The translations under genes and the position numbers were made by a program. Source: Lachnospiraceae bacterium (lineage in GTDB: Bacteria; Bacillota; Clostridia; Lachnospirales; Lachnospiraceae). From it: DNA of 45,589 bases. Numbering within the stretch: position 1 is the first letter of the stretch; each line of letters starts with the position of its first letter. Positions 15,268 to 23,320 of the stretch are shown here, in pieces. Location: assembly GCA_900770785.1 (NCBI GenBank), contig CAAGLJ010000143.1, positions 1 to 45,589 of the forward strand, in the 5' to 3' direction. The notes beneath the pieces were generated by a model. That model was not told where the DNA came from. It worked only from the letters and a program-made list of their open reading frames with translations, and searched no databases.

Positions 15268-16566
15268 CTAAAATAATCCCACCGTAATCTGTGTCAGCCG
15301 CTCCATTACAGAAGCCGGAAACAGACCGATGATTACGGATAAAAATGCCAAAACCAGAAGGGGAGCCAGCATCAGCCATGAAGGCTCCTTTTTTCTTTTT
15401 GCTCCATAGTCTTTTCCCGGTAAAAAGCCATTGATACTAATGGGAAGTAAATAGCCTGCCGTCAGCAGGGCACTGATTAACAGTACCGTCGGCCCCAGCC
15501 AGGAAAAGACGGACAGATTGCTTTCCAAGGCCCCTGTTGCCAGATACCATTTACTTAAAAAGCCTCCTGTGGGGGGAATCCCAATCAGCCCCAGGGCGGC
15601 AAAGGTAAAGCACCACAGAGTCACAGGCATTTCTTTTCCTATTCCTCTTAAATCCTCCACACAGTTCTTTTTCGTCCGCATAATTACGGCTCCGGCAAAA
15701 AGAAATAAAGTTGTCTTAATCAAAGCATGGCAGACTATATGCAGCAAAGAACCGATCATTGCCTGCTCATTGAGTAATGCCAGTCCAAAAAGAATATAGG
15801 ATGCCTGGCTTACCGTAGAATAGGCCAGCCGCTTTTTCAGCTGCTTTTCCCGGTAAGCCAGTACAGAACCCATAAAAATGGTGATTAAGGATAAAATCAG
15901 CCAGGTTTGCTGTACCCAGGTTCCACGAACAAAATCCGCACCTGCAACATAATAAACCGTACGAATTACGCCCAGTATTCCCATTTTTACAATAATTGCA
16001 GATAATACTGCCGATGCCGGTGCCGGCGCCACAGGATGCGCTGTGGGCAGCCAGCCATGCAGAGGAAACATACCGGCCTTAACCGAAAAGCCCAGAATCA
16101 TACAAAATATGGCTACAGGAATAAAATTTCCCTCCATTGCCTGTCCATTCAGTATTCCGCCTGGAGTAAATATCCCTCCTCCCCCATAAGGGAACAGCAA
16201 AAAGAAGCCAAAAAGCACCAGATACGCTCCAAAGAAGGAATAGAACAGATATTTTAATCCTGCCATCAGCCCTTCCTTCGTCTGGCTGTTAAATACCAAA
16301 GGTGCAGACAATAGAGTCATTAATTCATAAAACAAATAAAAGGTAATCAGATTTCCTGCAAAAGCCAGGGCCTGCAAAACCACGAACACCAGAATATAAA
16401 AGCAATAATACCTCTTTTTCTTCTGTTCCTCCTTCATATAAATCAGACCAAACATTCCGGCCCCAATCCATACTATGGTTACCAGCACTGAAAATAAAAT
16501 TCCCAAAGTGTCCCCCCGAAAAACCACAGGCAGGTCTTTGGTCAGATAAAATAACGTATACTCCAT
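15268..16566 (-). CDS. MrpD/NuoM-N-type antiporter subunit, second copy
   Basis: A 432-residue membrane protein, shorter than the other copies because it lacks roughly two N-terminal helices. Ion-path residues: Glu in FYLFYELMTL, Lys in SVKAGMFPLHGWLPTAHPVAPAPAS, His/Lys in HALIKTTLFLFAG, Lys in GGFLSKWYLA. The ATG at 16566 has GAAGG 8 bases upstream; an in-frame GTG at 16575 overlaps that site and is less likely. The HPVAPAPAS segment is shared with the 639-residue subunit, suggesting those two are closer relatives. Confidence 0.86.
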   Translation of the reverse strand: MEYTLFYLTKDLPVVFRGDTLGILFSVLVTIVWIGAGMFGLIYMKEEQKKKRYYCFYILVFVVLQALAFAGNLITFYLFYELMTLLSAPLVFNSQTKEGLMAGLKYLFYSFFGAYLVLFGFFLLFPYGGGGIFTPGGILNGQAMEGNFIPVAIFCMILGFSVKAGMFPLHGWLPTAHPVAPAPASAVLSAIIVKMGILGVIRTVYYVAGADFVRGTWVQQTWLILSLITIFMGSVLAYREKQLKKRLAYSTVSQASYILFGLALLNEQAMIGSLLHIVCHALIKTTLFLFAGAVIMRTKKNCVEDLRGIGKEMPVTLWCFTFAALGLIGIPPTGGFLSKWYLATGALESNLSVFSWLGPTVLLISALLTAGYLLPISINGFLPGKDYGAKRKKEPSWLMLAPLLVLAFLSVIIGLFPASVMERLTQITVGLF

Positions 16567-16580
16567 TTTCCTCACCTTCT

Positions 16581-18122
16581 TTACATAAAGTTGGCCAAGC
16601 CTGCCTCAATCCATTCCACAATAGGCTGAGAGGACATACCCAGAACTATGTTTAAAAGGATAAACAGGCAGATGGTGACAGCATACCCCTTCTCTTTTAC
16701 TACAGTAATAAAGCTGTACTGTATCCTTTCTCCTTCAATTACAGCCTGATTATTTTCATCCAGCTGGAGAGGCGTATAAAGACGGATTACCGTTTTCATA
16801 AAATAAATTGCATTTAAAATCGTACTGACAGCTAAAACAATCAGAACCGGCAGCATTTTATTACCGCTTCCCAGAGCCGCCGCTGCAAACAAAAGTTTAC
16901 TGACAAAGCCGGAAAAAATCGGTATACCTACCATGGAAAGAGAGCCTACGGTAAATCCCAGCCCTGCAATTCTGTTACGAAAACCCGCACCCGTCAGAAA
17001 GGTAAAGGGACGTTTTCCGCTGGATACATCGGTCAAGCCGATTCCTGCAATAAACAGAAGAGATTTGGTTGCCGCATGGGCAATAATATGAAAAATACTG
17101 GCAATCATACCCTCTCTTGTTCCCAGTCCGATACCCATATAAATATAACCAATCTGTGCAATGGAAGAAAAAGAAATCATCCTGCGGATATCATTTTCCT
17201 TAATTGCACTTAAGGAACCAAAAATCATGGCAGCCAGACCAAAGACATAGAATATATTGATAATCCTGCTGTTACAGATCACCTCAAATCCAATCACCCG
17301 ATAAAATATTTTAATCAGCAGAAAAATATATCCTTTGGATACCAGACTGGACAGAATCGCTGCACTGGAAACGGTGGAATAACCATAAGCATCCGGCAGC
17401 CAGGTATGAAAAGGAAAAAGGGCCGATTTAATGGCCAAACCCACACTCATCAATGCAATGGTTACCAATAGCGGAACCTCGTAGGTTCCCTCGGCTGCAA
17501 TCACAGCCACAGCCTGTCTGATATTGCTCATCAGAAGATGCCCCGTCAAATCATACAGCATACAGATTCCCATCAGCAAAAGTCCGGAACCCAAAAGGCT
17601 CATAATCATATAGCGTACTGCTGCCTCTATGGTTCTTCCGTTCTGCCTGATCATAATCAACCCACAGGCAGAAATAGTATTGATTTCCACAAATACATAG
17701 GCTGTAAATAAGTCATTAGTATAAATCAGAGCCAGTAAAGAGCTGAGCAGCAGATTCACCAGAATATAATACAGATTATGTTTTGTTTCCTCTACCTCAC
17801 CGGCTAATTTTTTTCTTCCGCCAGCCATGGACAACAGCATGATAATAGAAAAAAACAGGGCCATTCCCGCTTCCAGCACACCGGCACGTATTTCATTTCC
17901 CCAGGGCGCGGGGAAATGTCCCATCATATAGGTATAGCTTCCCCCTCTCTGCATCAGAAAACTCAAAAGAATGGCTGACATGACCGCTACCCCGCTGATT
18001 ACAAGGGTATTCAGCCGCCTTGCTGCTTTTTTTCCCAGTACGGAGCTGACCGTTCCGCTAAACATGGACAGAATAATACAGACGAAGGGAATATTCTGCC
18101 AGAGTTCCAACTGTCCTCCCAT
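16581..18122 (-). CDS. mrpD: MrpD-type antiporter subunit, first copy
   Basis: A 513-residue polytopic protein placed right after mrpC, the position of true MrpD/MbhH. Conserved residues: Glu in YVFVEINTISA, Lys in AIKSALFPFHTWLPDAY, His/Lys in HIIAHAATKSLLFIAG and Lys in SGFVSKLLFA. It is therefore the best candidate for the standard Mrp D subunit, with the three following copies as extra channels. The start is 1 base after the mrpC stop and its AAGGAGGG site lies inside the last mrpC codons, so translation is tightly coupled. Confidence 0.9.
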   Translation of the reverse strand: MGGQLELWQNIPFVCIILSMFSGTVSSVLGKKAARRLNTLVISGVAVMSAILLSFLMQRGGSYTYMMGHFPAPWGNEIRAGVLEAGMALFFSIIMLLSMAGGRKKLAGEVEETKHNLYYILVNLLLSSLLALIYTNDLFTAYVFVEINTISACGLIMIRQNGRTIEAAVRYMIMSLLGSGLLLMGICMLYDLTGHLLMSNIRQAVAVIAAEGTYEVPLLVTIALMSVGLAIKSALFPFHTWLPDAYGYSTVSSAAILSSLVSKGYIFLLIKIFYRVIGFEVICNSRIINIFYVFGLAAMIFGSLSAIKENDIRRMISFSSIAQIGYIYMGIGLGTREGMIASIFHIIAHAATKSLLFIAGIGLTDVSSGKRPFTFLTGAGFRNRIAGLGFTVGSLSMVGIPIFSGFVSKLLFAAAALGSGNKMLPVLIVLAVSTILNAIYFMKTVIRLYTPLQLDENNQAVIEGERIQYSFITVVKEKGYAVTICLFILLNIVLGMSSQPIVEWIEAGLANFM

Positions 18123-18123
18123 T

Positions 18124-18498
18124 TTATAAGCCCTCCTTTTTCAAACGGGTGGATATCTCATCCAAATCCAGAGTATGGTATCTACGGTATAATCGGATCG
18201 TCAACGACAGCATCAATGCAGTTACCGATACACTGACAACGATACCCGTCAGTACCAGACCGGAGGGTACGGGGTTGATATAAGCCTCCACATCCTGTAC
18301 ACCATTTACTACAATAGGGGCAACCCGTCCCTCTACATAGCCTTTTTCTGCCAGAAACAGATAGATTGCCGTATCCATGATATTTAGACCAATAATTTTC
18401 TTAATCAGATTTTTTTGTAATAAAAGATTGGAAAATCCAATAACAAAAAGAGTAACGGAAACTGCTTCTCCATAATTTGCCCATAAATTGCTTCCCAT
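18124..18498 (-). CDS. mrpC: Na+/H+ antiporter subunit C (NuoK-like)
   Basis: A 124-residue three-helix membrane protein of the MrpC/MnhC/NuoK family. TM segments at about 11-30, 36-52 and 82-108; conserved GLNIMDTAIYLF and the IVVSVSVTALMLSL helix match the family. Between TM2 and TM3 is the usual extracytoplasmic loop (GYVEGRVAPI...AYINPVPSGLVLTGI). Ribosome site AAAAGGAGG; 1-base gap to the preceding and following genes. Confidence 0.92.
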   Translation of the reverse strand: MGSNLWANYGEAVSVTLFVIGFSNLLLQKNLIKKIIGLNIMDTAIYLFLAEKGYVEGRVAPIVVNGVQDVEAYINPVPSGLVLTGIVVSVSVTALMLSLTIRLYRRYHTLDLDEISTRLKKEGL

Positions 18499-18499
18499 C

Positions 18500-19474
18500 C
18501 TAAAAGCCTCCTTTTCTGAACATTACATAGAAGGTATACATGGTACAGGCTACCACCAGTCCCACACAGATATTCAAAGGCAGAATCAGTCCGCTGCTTA
18601 AAATTGCTCCCGCTTCTCCCAGAGGAATTTTGCTCTCCAGGTGGTTTGCTCCGGTAAAAAAGGAATAGCTTTTGGCAAGGGCATAAAAGCTCAGGGAAAA
18701 GAAGCAAATCCATTTGTAGGTTTTTACGGTAAAAAACCTTTCTGTTTTCTTAAAGCCAAAGGCATTCAAATACAAAATTAATCCTGCACCCATAATTGCT
18801 CCTCCTGAGAAGCCTCCCCCGGGAGAAAGATGTCCGTTTAACACTACATAGATACCGAAAAGTAAGATTACCGGAACCAGAACGGTTGCTGCCATCTGTA
18901 AAATTGCGTCATTTTTTGGCTCATGGATCCGGTCATTTTCTTCCTCCTCCTGCACCGTCAGGTCAGCAGCCTCCCTTTTTTCCTTCCTGTCCACCCGCAA
19001 AAGAATTAAAACAGTGATTGTGGCAATAAACAGTACATGGGATTCACCCAGAGTATCAAAGGCACGATAATCCAGAATCATTCCTGTAACAATATTTACA
19101 GCCCCTGTTTCCTGAAGTCCCTGCTCAATATACCTGGCAGAAACCTCGTTATTGTCAGGCTTATCCGCTTCTCCTGTAGGAGGTAAATAAGAAACGGTAA
19201 TCAACAGTACACTAATCAATACCAGGCAGAAGATTACACACATAATTCGATAAACTCTGGAGAAAACCTTCAGCTCAGTATTCTGATCCAAATCATATAT
19301 TTTTTCATGTATCCTTTTTCTTTCCTGTTCCCTCGCAGCAGAAAGCTCCTTTTTCTCTTTCTGTTTTTTGGGCTTTATCTCCATCCTTCCCAAATAGGGA
19401 TCCTCTGTACCATCCAGCCAGCGTGAGAACTGGAAGCCCTTCTTATCTTCATATTCCGGTCTTATTCTACTCAC
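18500..19474 (-). CDS. mrpB: Fused MbhE-like plus MnhB/MrpB antiporter subunit
   Basis: About 324 residues, much longer than ordinary MrpB (about 140). Residues 1-70 are highly charged and cytosolic (KKQKEKKELSAAREQER), with one TM at about 75-95. The next part, TGMILDYRAFDTLGESHVLFIAT, is the MbhE/MrpA-C-terminal motif. After a charged linker (RVDRKEKREA...NDRIHEPKND) comes the MnhB domain with GHLSPGGGFSGGAIMGAG. The gene is thus a fusion of two subunits that are separate in Mbh-type complexes. GTG at 19474 has GGGAG 9 bases upstream; an ATG at 19483 is possible but touches that site. It overlaps the preceding gene by 8 bases. Confidence 0.86.
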   Translation of the reverse strand: MSRIRPEYEDKKGFQFSRWLDGTEDPYLGRMEIKPKKQKEKKELSAAREQERKRIHEKIYDLDQNTELKVFSRVYRIMCVIFCLVLISVLLITVSYLPPTGEADKPDNNEVSARYIEQGLQETGAVNIVTGMILDYRAFDTLGESHVLFIATITVLILLRVDRKEKREAADLTVQEEEENDRIHEPKNDAILQMAATVLVPVILLFGIYVVLNGHLSPGGGFSGGAIMGAGLILYLNAFGFKKTERFFTVKTYKWICFFSLSFYALAKSYSFFTGANHLESKIPLGEAGAILSSGLILPLNICVGLVVACTMYTFYVMFRKGGF

Positions 19475-19721
19475 TTTCTTCATCTCCCTTCATTGCATGA
19501 ATCTTTTTCAAGGTGATAAAGAATAATAAGCTGGTCACTCCTGCACCCACTGCGGCCTCGGTAATAGCCAAATCCGGTGATTCCAGAAGGATCCAGATTA
19601 TGGACATGATCAGGCTGTAGGACATAAAAATCAGAATAGAGTTTAACAGCTTTTTGGAAAAACTGACGGCTATAGCACAGACGATCAGAAATCCCATAAG
19701 AATATAGGTAAAAATCTGCAT
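19467..19721 (-). CDS. DUF4040/MbhD-type small antiporter subunit
   Basis: An 84-residue protein with three hydrophobic helices, matching the MbhD/DUF4040 piece that forms part of MrpA in two-part Mrp systems. The sequence LESPDLAITEAAVGAGVTSLLFFITL is the family hallmark, with a buried acidic pair (PDLAITEA) proposed to lie in the ion path. It follows mrpG with no gap; the ribosome site AAGGAGGG lies inside mrpG. Confidence 0.88.
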   Translation of the reverse strand: MQIFTYILMGFLIVCAIAVSFSKKLLNSILIFMSYSLIMSIIWILLESPDLAITEAAVGAGVTSLLFFITLKKIHAMKGDEESE

Positions 19722-20069
19722 CTATTCTCCCTCCTTTAGCTCTTCCTCTTCTACCTCACAAAAATCCTTCAGCTTTTCGTTTGTAGTAACCTCAAAGCGG
19801 GCAATCAGATGTGAGGAAACCGGAGAAGCAAACCATAAAAAAAGAATAACCAGTAAAATTTTTACAGAAGTGAGATTAAAGCCGGTAAAAATCATCAATC
19901 CCAGTAAACACAATCCAATCCCCAGAGTATCTCCAATAGCCGCAGCATGCATACGGTTTAAAACGAATTGAAAACGATAGGAACCAAATACTTCAATGGC
20001 AAAAAGAAAAAGCCCCGACAATAAAACAAGAGTACCTATAATAAATTGTAACCATTCCAGAACCTGCAT
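19722..20069 (-). CDS. mrpG: Na+/H+ antiporter subunit G
   Basis: A 115-residue MnhG/PhaG protein with three TM helices (about 8-28, 45-62, 68-86) and the family stretch RFQFVLNRMHAAAIGDTLGIGLCLLGL. The C-terminal tail is acidic (EVEEEELKEGE). It follows mrpF immediately, stop and start codons abutting. Confidence 0.92.
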   Translation of the reverse strand: MQVLEWLQFIIGTLVLLSGLFLFAIEVFGSYRFQFVLNRMHAAAIGDTLGIGLCLLGLMIFTGFNLTSVKILLVILFLWFASPVSSHLIARFEVTTNEKLKDFCEVEEEELKEGE

Positions 20070-20411
20070 CTATTCTTTCTCTCCTTTCTCTTTTTCCTCC
20101 TGAATTTTTCTTTCCCGATAAATACCCATATAGACCTTGGTCAAAACCACCACTGCCAGAAAACTGATCATGGCATAAATAATACAGATATCCACCAAAT
20201 AGCTTTCTTTTAGTAATAGGGAAAGAACCACAATAATTACCATAACCATTGTACCCATCATGTTGACAGCTACGATCCGGTCTGCAATTTTAGGCCCTTT
20301 AATAGAACGAATCAGGCACAGAATCAACATAATAGCCAGAAAAATCAGCGTAAATATATAAAGATTTTTATAGACCGTTTCCAAAACACTTAAATTTTGT
20401 GCCGCAATCAT
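20070..20411 (-). CDS. mrpF: Na+/H+ antiporter subunit F
   Basis: A 113-residue MnhF/MrpF protein with three TM helices. The motif RSIKGPKIADRIVAVNMMGT and the acidic VDICIIYAMISFLAVV helix (Asp in membrane) are typical of the family. The tail is very charged (ERKIQEEKEKGEKE). Its ATG overlaps the mrpE stop by 4 bases. Confidence 0.93.
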   Translation of the reverse strand: MIAAQNLSVLETVYKNLYIFTLIFLAIMLILCLIRSIKGPKIADRIVAVNMMGTMVMVIIVVLSLLLKESYLVDICIIYAMISFLAVVVLTKVYMGIYRERKIQEEKEKGEKE

Positions 20412-20881
20412 GCTTTCTCCCCCATTTCTTCCATTTTGTGAAGCAGCCTGACAAAAATACTGTTATTCAGACCTTCACTGAAATCTTTATCCAGACAATG
20501 CACTACCAGTTTATCTTCTTCCAGGGAAACGGTAATGGTTCCCGGTGTTAAGGTGATGGAATTAGCCAGAATAACTCTGGCAGCCTTCGTTTTTAAATCC
20601 GTCTGAAAATGTACAATTACCGGCTCTATTATATACCTGGAAGAAATAATCAGCTTAATGGTTGCCAGATTTGCCTTACCGATTTCCCAAATTAAAACTG
20701 CCACATACTTAAAAAGTAAGGGCAGCATTCTTATAAACAGAATATCCTTTTTTATACCATAATCCATAAATCTGCACATAAAGGCATACATTGCAGCCGA
20801 AATAATCAGGCCAATTAAAATAATCTCCATCGTTATTTTTCCATTAAATACAATCCAAAGCAGGAAAAAAATCAGATACAT
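20408..20881 (-). CDS. mrpE: Na+/H+ antiporter subunit E
   Basis: A 157-residue MnhE/MrpE protein: two N-terminal TM helices, then a cytosolic domain with the family motifs ILANSITLTPGTITVSLEED and HCLD. Start at 20881 is chosen because GGGAG stands 8 bases before the ATG and the length matches other MrpE (about 158); a GTG at 20920 would add 13 basic residues. It opens the ten-gene antiporter operon and follows trmB by 49 bases with no promoter I can see, so trmB may lead the transcript. Confidence 0.92.
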   Translation of the reverse strand: MYLIFFLLWIVFNGKITMEIILIGLIISAAMYAFMCRFMDYGIKKDILFIRMLPLLFKYVAVLIWEIGKANLATIKLIISSRYIIEPVIVHFQTDLKTKAARVILANSITLTPGTITVSLEEDKLVVHCLDKDFSEGLNNSIFVRLLHKMEEMGEKA

Positions 20882-20930
20882 TTTTCCACTCCCTTTCTTC
20901 TTTTTCCTGAATTTATCCACAATCGTTCTT

Positions 20931-21569
20931 TTATCGGTGGATAATATATTTGTAAATAGGATGTCCCAGAGAAGAAAATTTCTCCTCGTATTCTGTCATA
21001 ATATTTCCCTGGTTCATGGACTCGTCCTGATGCAGATCGTAGGTTGCTGCCTTTATCCTCCAGCCTGCAGGCTCCACTTCGTCCATGGCAAAGTCAAACA
21101 AAAGACGATTGTCGGTTTTAAATTCCAGGCTTCCTTCCTTTTTTAATATCTGATCAAAAAGACCCAAAAACTGACGGCTTGGAAGCCTCCTTTTTGCATG
21201 CCGATCCTTGGGCCAGGGATCGGAAAAATTTAAATAGATTCTATCCACCTCTTCCAAAGCAAAAACCTCTGTAATCTCTTTTGCATCCATCAGAATAAAA
21301 CGCAGATTAGGCAGAGGATTCAATTCCATTTTCTGCACTGCTCGAAGAAGTACGCTGGAATATTTCTCAATTCCCAGATAATTGATAGCCGGATTTGCTC
21401 TGGCCATATCCATAAGAAATCTTCCTTTTCCCATCCCAATCTCTATATAAAGAGGATTCCCATTATTCCAGTATTCTCTCCAACAACCTTTCTGGCTCTT
21501 TGGCTGATTAATTACATATTCGCTGCTTGCAATGACTTCCTCTGATCCGGCAATGTTTCGTAAACGCAT
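20931..21569 (-). CDS. trmB: tRNA (guanine-N7-)-methyltransferase
   Basis: Methylates G46 of tRNAs using SAM. A 212-residue monofunctional TrmB with N-terminal MRLRNIAGSEE, SAM motif IEIGMGKGRFLMDMA, the catalytic-region motif NFSDPWPKDRHAKRRL and late FKTDNRLLFDFA. It sits just upstream of the antiporter operon and may share its transcript, although no functional tie is known. Confidence 0.95.
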   Translation of the reverse strand: MRLRNIAGSEEVIASSEYVINQPKSQKGCWREYWNNGNPLYIEIGMGKGRFLMDMARANPAINYLGIEKYSSVLLRAVQKMELNPLPNLRFILMDAKEITEVFALEEVDRIYLNFSDPWPKDRHAKRRLPSRQFLGLFDQILKKEGSLEFKTDNRLLFDFAMDEVEPAGWRIKAATYDLHQDESMNQGNIMTEYEEKFSSLGHPIYKYIIHR

Positions 21570-21692
21570 ATTCCATCCCCTTTATACTCTTCTACAATGG
21601 CATATATTTTACACCTATTTTTTCAAAATGAAAATGGTCTTTTACCCAGAATAGTATTATTTTTTATTTTTTTCTTACCATTTATTAAACTT

Positions 21693-21719
21693 TTGATAAT
21701 TTATTAAAGAATTTATAAT
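21693..21719 (+). promoter_or_regulatory. Possible promoter of dacA
   Basis: TTGATA (21693-21698) and TATAAT (21714-21719) are separated by 15 bases, short but usable. A second TATAAT (21791-21796) is too close to the start codon to leave a ribosome site in the transcript. The 241-base gap 21570-21810 otherwise holds only AT-rich DNA. Confidence 0.4.
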
Positions 21720-21810
21720 TTCAGTGGTCGAAAAAGTTTTTTTTGTGTAGAATGGAAGTAGAATTTGTTTCTTTTTTAACGTACTCGTATTATAATGAAA
21801 GGCTTGATTT

Positions 21811-23256
21811 ATGTTTAACTTTTTTTTTGCCTTTAAAAATAAAAACTGGCTTTTTTTCTTCTTCCTGATCATGGCTTTTTCCCTCCTTTTCGACTTTTCT
21901 GCCTTTGCAGCAGATTACGAAGCCCAGGCAGAGGAAAGAAAATCCATGAGGGTAGAATCCAATTCCTATGAAAACTGGCCCTTAGGACCTGCTATCGGTG
22001 CCCAAGCTGCCATTTTAATGGATGCTTCCACAGGTGCCATTCTTTATGAAAAAAATATTGATGAAAAGCTGTATCCTGCCAGCATCACCAAGCTATTAAC
22101 TACCTATATTGCCGTACAGAAATGTGATTTGAATGAAATGGTCACTTTTTCCCAGGAGGCAATAAACAGCATTAACTGGTGGGAAGATGCCAATATGGGA
22201 GTTAATGCAGGAGCTTCTCTCCCTCTTTCAGAGGTTCTTTATGGTATTCTGGTAGGCTCTGCCAATGAAGCTGCCTACGCAGTAGCCGAGCACGTCAGCG
22301 GGAGTGTGGAGGAGTTTGCCCGTCTGATGAACGAAACAGCCAGGGAGCTTGGCTGTACAAATTCTCACTTTGTTACTCCCAACGGAATCCATGACGAGAA
22401 TCATTACACTACTGCCCGCGATATGGCTATTATTGCCCAGGCCTTTTTTTCCAACGATACTCTTGCAAAAATTTCCGGTACTCCCCGTTTCGAGGTGCCG
22501 GTTGGCGAAACTCAAAAGAGAGAAGGAATTATTTTAACGGCAAAAAGCCAGCTTTTACCGGGAAAGCCTTATGCCTACGACGGGCTGGTCGGCAGCAAAA
22601 CGGGCTATACGGATCTTGCCAGACAGACTCTGGTTTCCTGTGCCTCCAAAGAAGGGATGAAGCTGATTTGTGTTATCTTAAAGGAGGAAGCCCCTGCTCA
22701 GTTTACGGATACTATAGCTCTTTTTGATTATGGCTTTGATCACTTTGATGCTTTAAACATCAGTGAAGTGGACAATCAATATACTATTGACAATTCTTTC
22801 TTTACCACTGACATTGATATTTTAGGAAGCAGTAAACCCATAATTGAGCTGGATAAAAATGGTTATATTATTTTGCCCAATACTATTGATTTTGATGAGG
22901 TAAGCTCAAAGATTTTTTATTCTGAAACCTCTTCTGATGAAATTGCTTTTATCCATTATTATTATCAGGATATCTTTCTGGGAAAGATTCCCGTCAGACT
23001 GGCTGCAGCCGAGCCTGAACCTTTTGATTTTGGAACACAAAATGCTCATACTGATACTTCGGTTAAAATGGAGGATGAGCAGGCCATTTTTATTAACGTA
23101 TTTCAAATTTTTCTCATTGGTACTGTAGCTTTCTTCCTTTTTTCAGGTATTCATTTTTTTCGATATCGAAAAAATCCCCGTCGGGGATTAAGACATCGTA
23201 AGAAAAAGCTTCAACTTTTCAGGCGAAACAGATACTGGAATATAAATCGATATTAG
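21811..23256 (+). CDS. D-alanyl-D-alanine carboxypeptidase (penicillin-binding protein, S11)
   Basis: Removes the terminal D-alanine from peptidoglycan stem peptides outside the membrane. The 481-residue protein has a very Phe-rich N-terminal signal region (about 1-33), then the S11 catalytic motifs: Ser91-x-x-Lys94 in ASITKLL, Ser150-Ala-Asn152 in GSANEA and Lys263-Thr-Gly in GSKTGYTD. A C-terminal beta domain follows (about 300-405). Rather than the usual amphipathic anchor it ends with a full TM helix (about 428-447) and a strongly basic tail (RYRKNPRRGLRHRKKK), so it may be anchored at both ends if the signal is uncut. DacF/DacA relatives act in sporulation or growth; which one this is I cannot say. 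Confidence 0.92.
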   Translation: MFNFFFAFKNKNWLFFFFLIMAFSLLFDFSAFAADYEAQAEERKSMRVESNSYENWPLGPAIGAQAAILMDASTGAILYEKNIDEKLYPASITKLLTTYIAVQKCDLNEMVTFSQEAINSINWWEDANMGVNAGASLPLSEVLYGILVGSANEAAYAVAEHVSGSVEEFARLMNETARELGCTNSHFVTPNGIHDENHYTTARDMAIIAQAFFSNDTLAKISGTPRFEVPVGETQKREGIILTAKSQLLPGKPYAYDGLVGSKTGYTDLARQTLVSCASKEGMKLICVILKEEAPAQFTDTIALFDYGFDHFDALNISEVDNQYTIDNSFFTTDIDILGSSKPIIELDKNGYIILPNTIDFDEVSSKIFYSETSSDEIAFIHYYYQDIFLGKIPVRLAAAEPEPFDFGTQNAHTDTSVKMEDEQAIFINVFQIFLIGTVAFFLFSGIHFFRYRKNPRRGLRHRKKKLQLFRRNRYWNINRY

Positions 23257-23267
23257 CTATTAAAAAG

Positions 23268-23320
23268 GCTGCCGAATCAGAATGATTAACCTACTCCTGA
23301 TTCGACAGCATCTTTTTTTT
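23268..23320. terminator. Bidirectional terminator between dacA-like gene and exonuclease
   Basis: GCTG-c-CGAATCAG (23268-23280) pairs with CTGATTCG-a-CAGC (23297-23309), followed by T8 at 23313-23320 on the plus strand and AAAAA at 23262-23266 for the minus strand. The exonuclease stop codon (23291) lies in the loop. Confidence 0.85.

Noticed and set aside
11842..20881. Membrane-bound hydrogenase or complex I operon
   Set aside because: No NuoB/C/D/I-like or Ni-Fe hydrogenase genes are present; only the antiporter arm is encoded.
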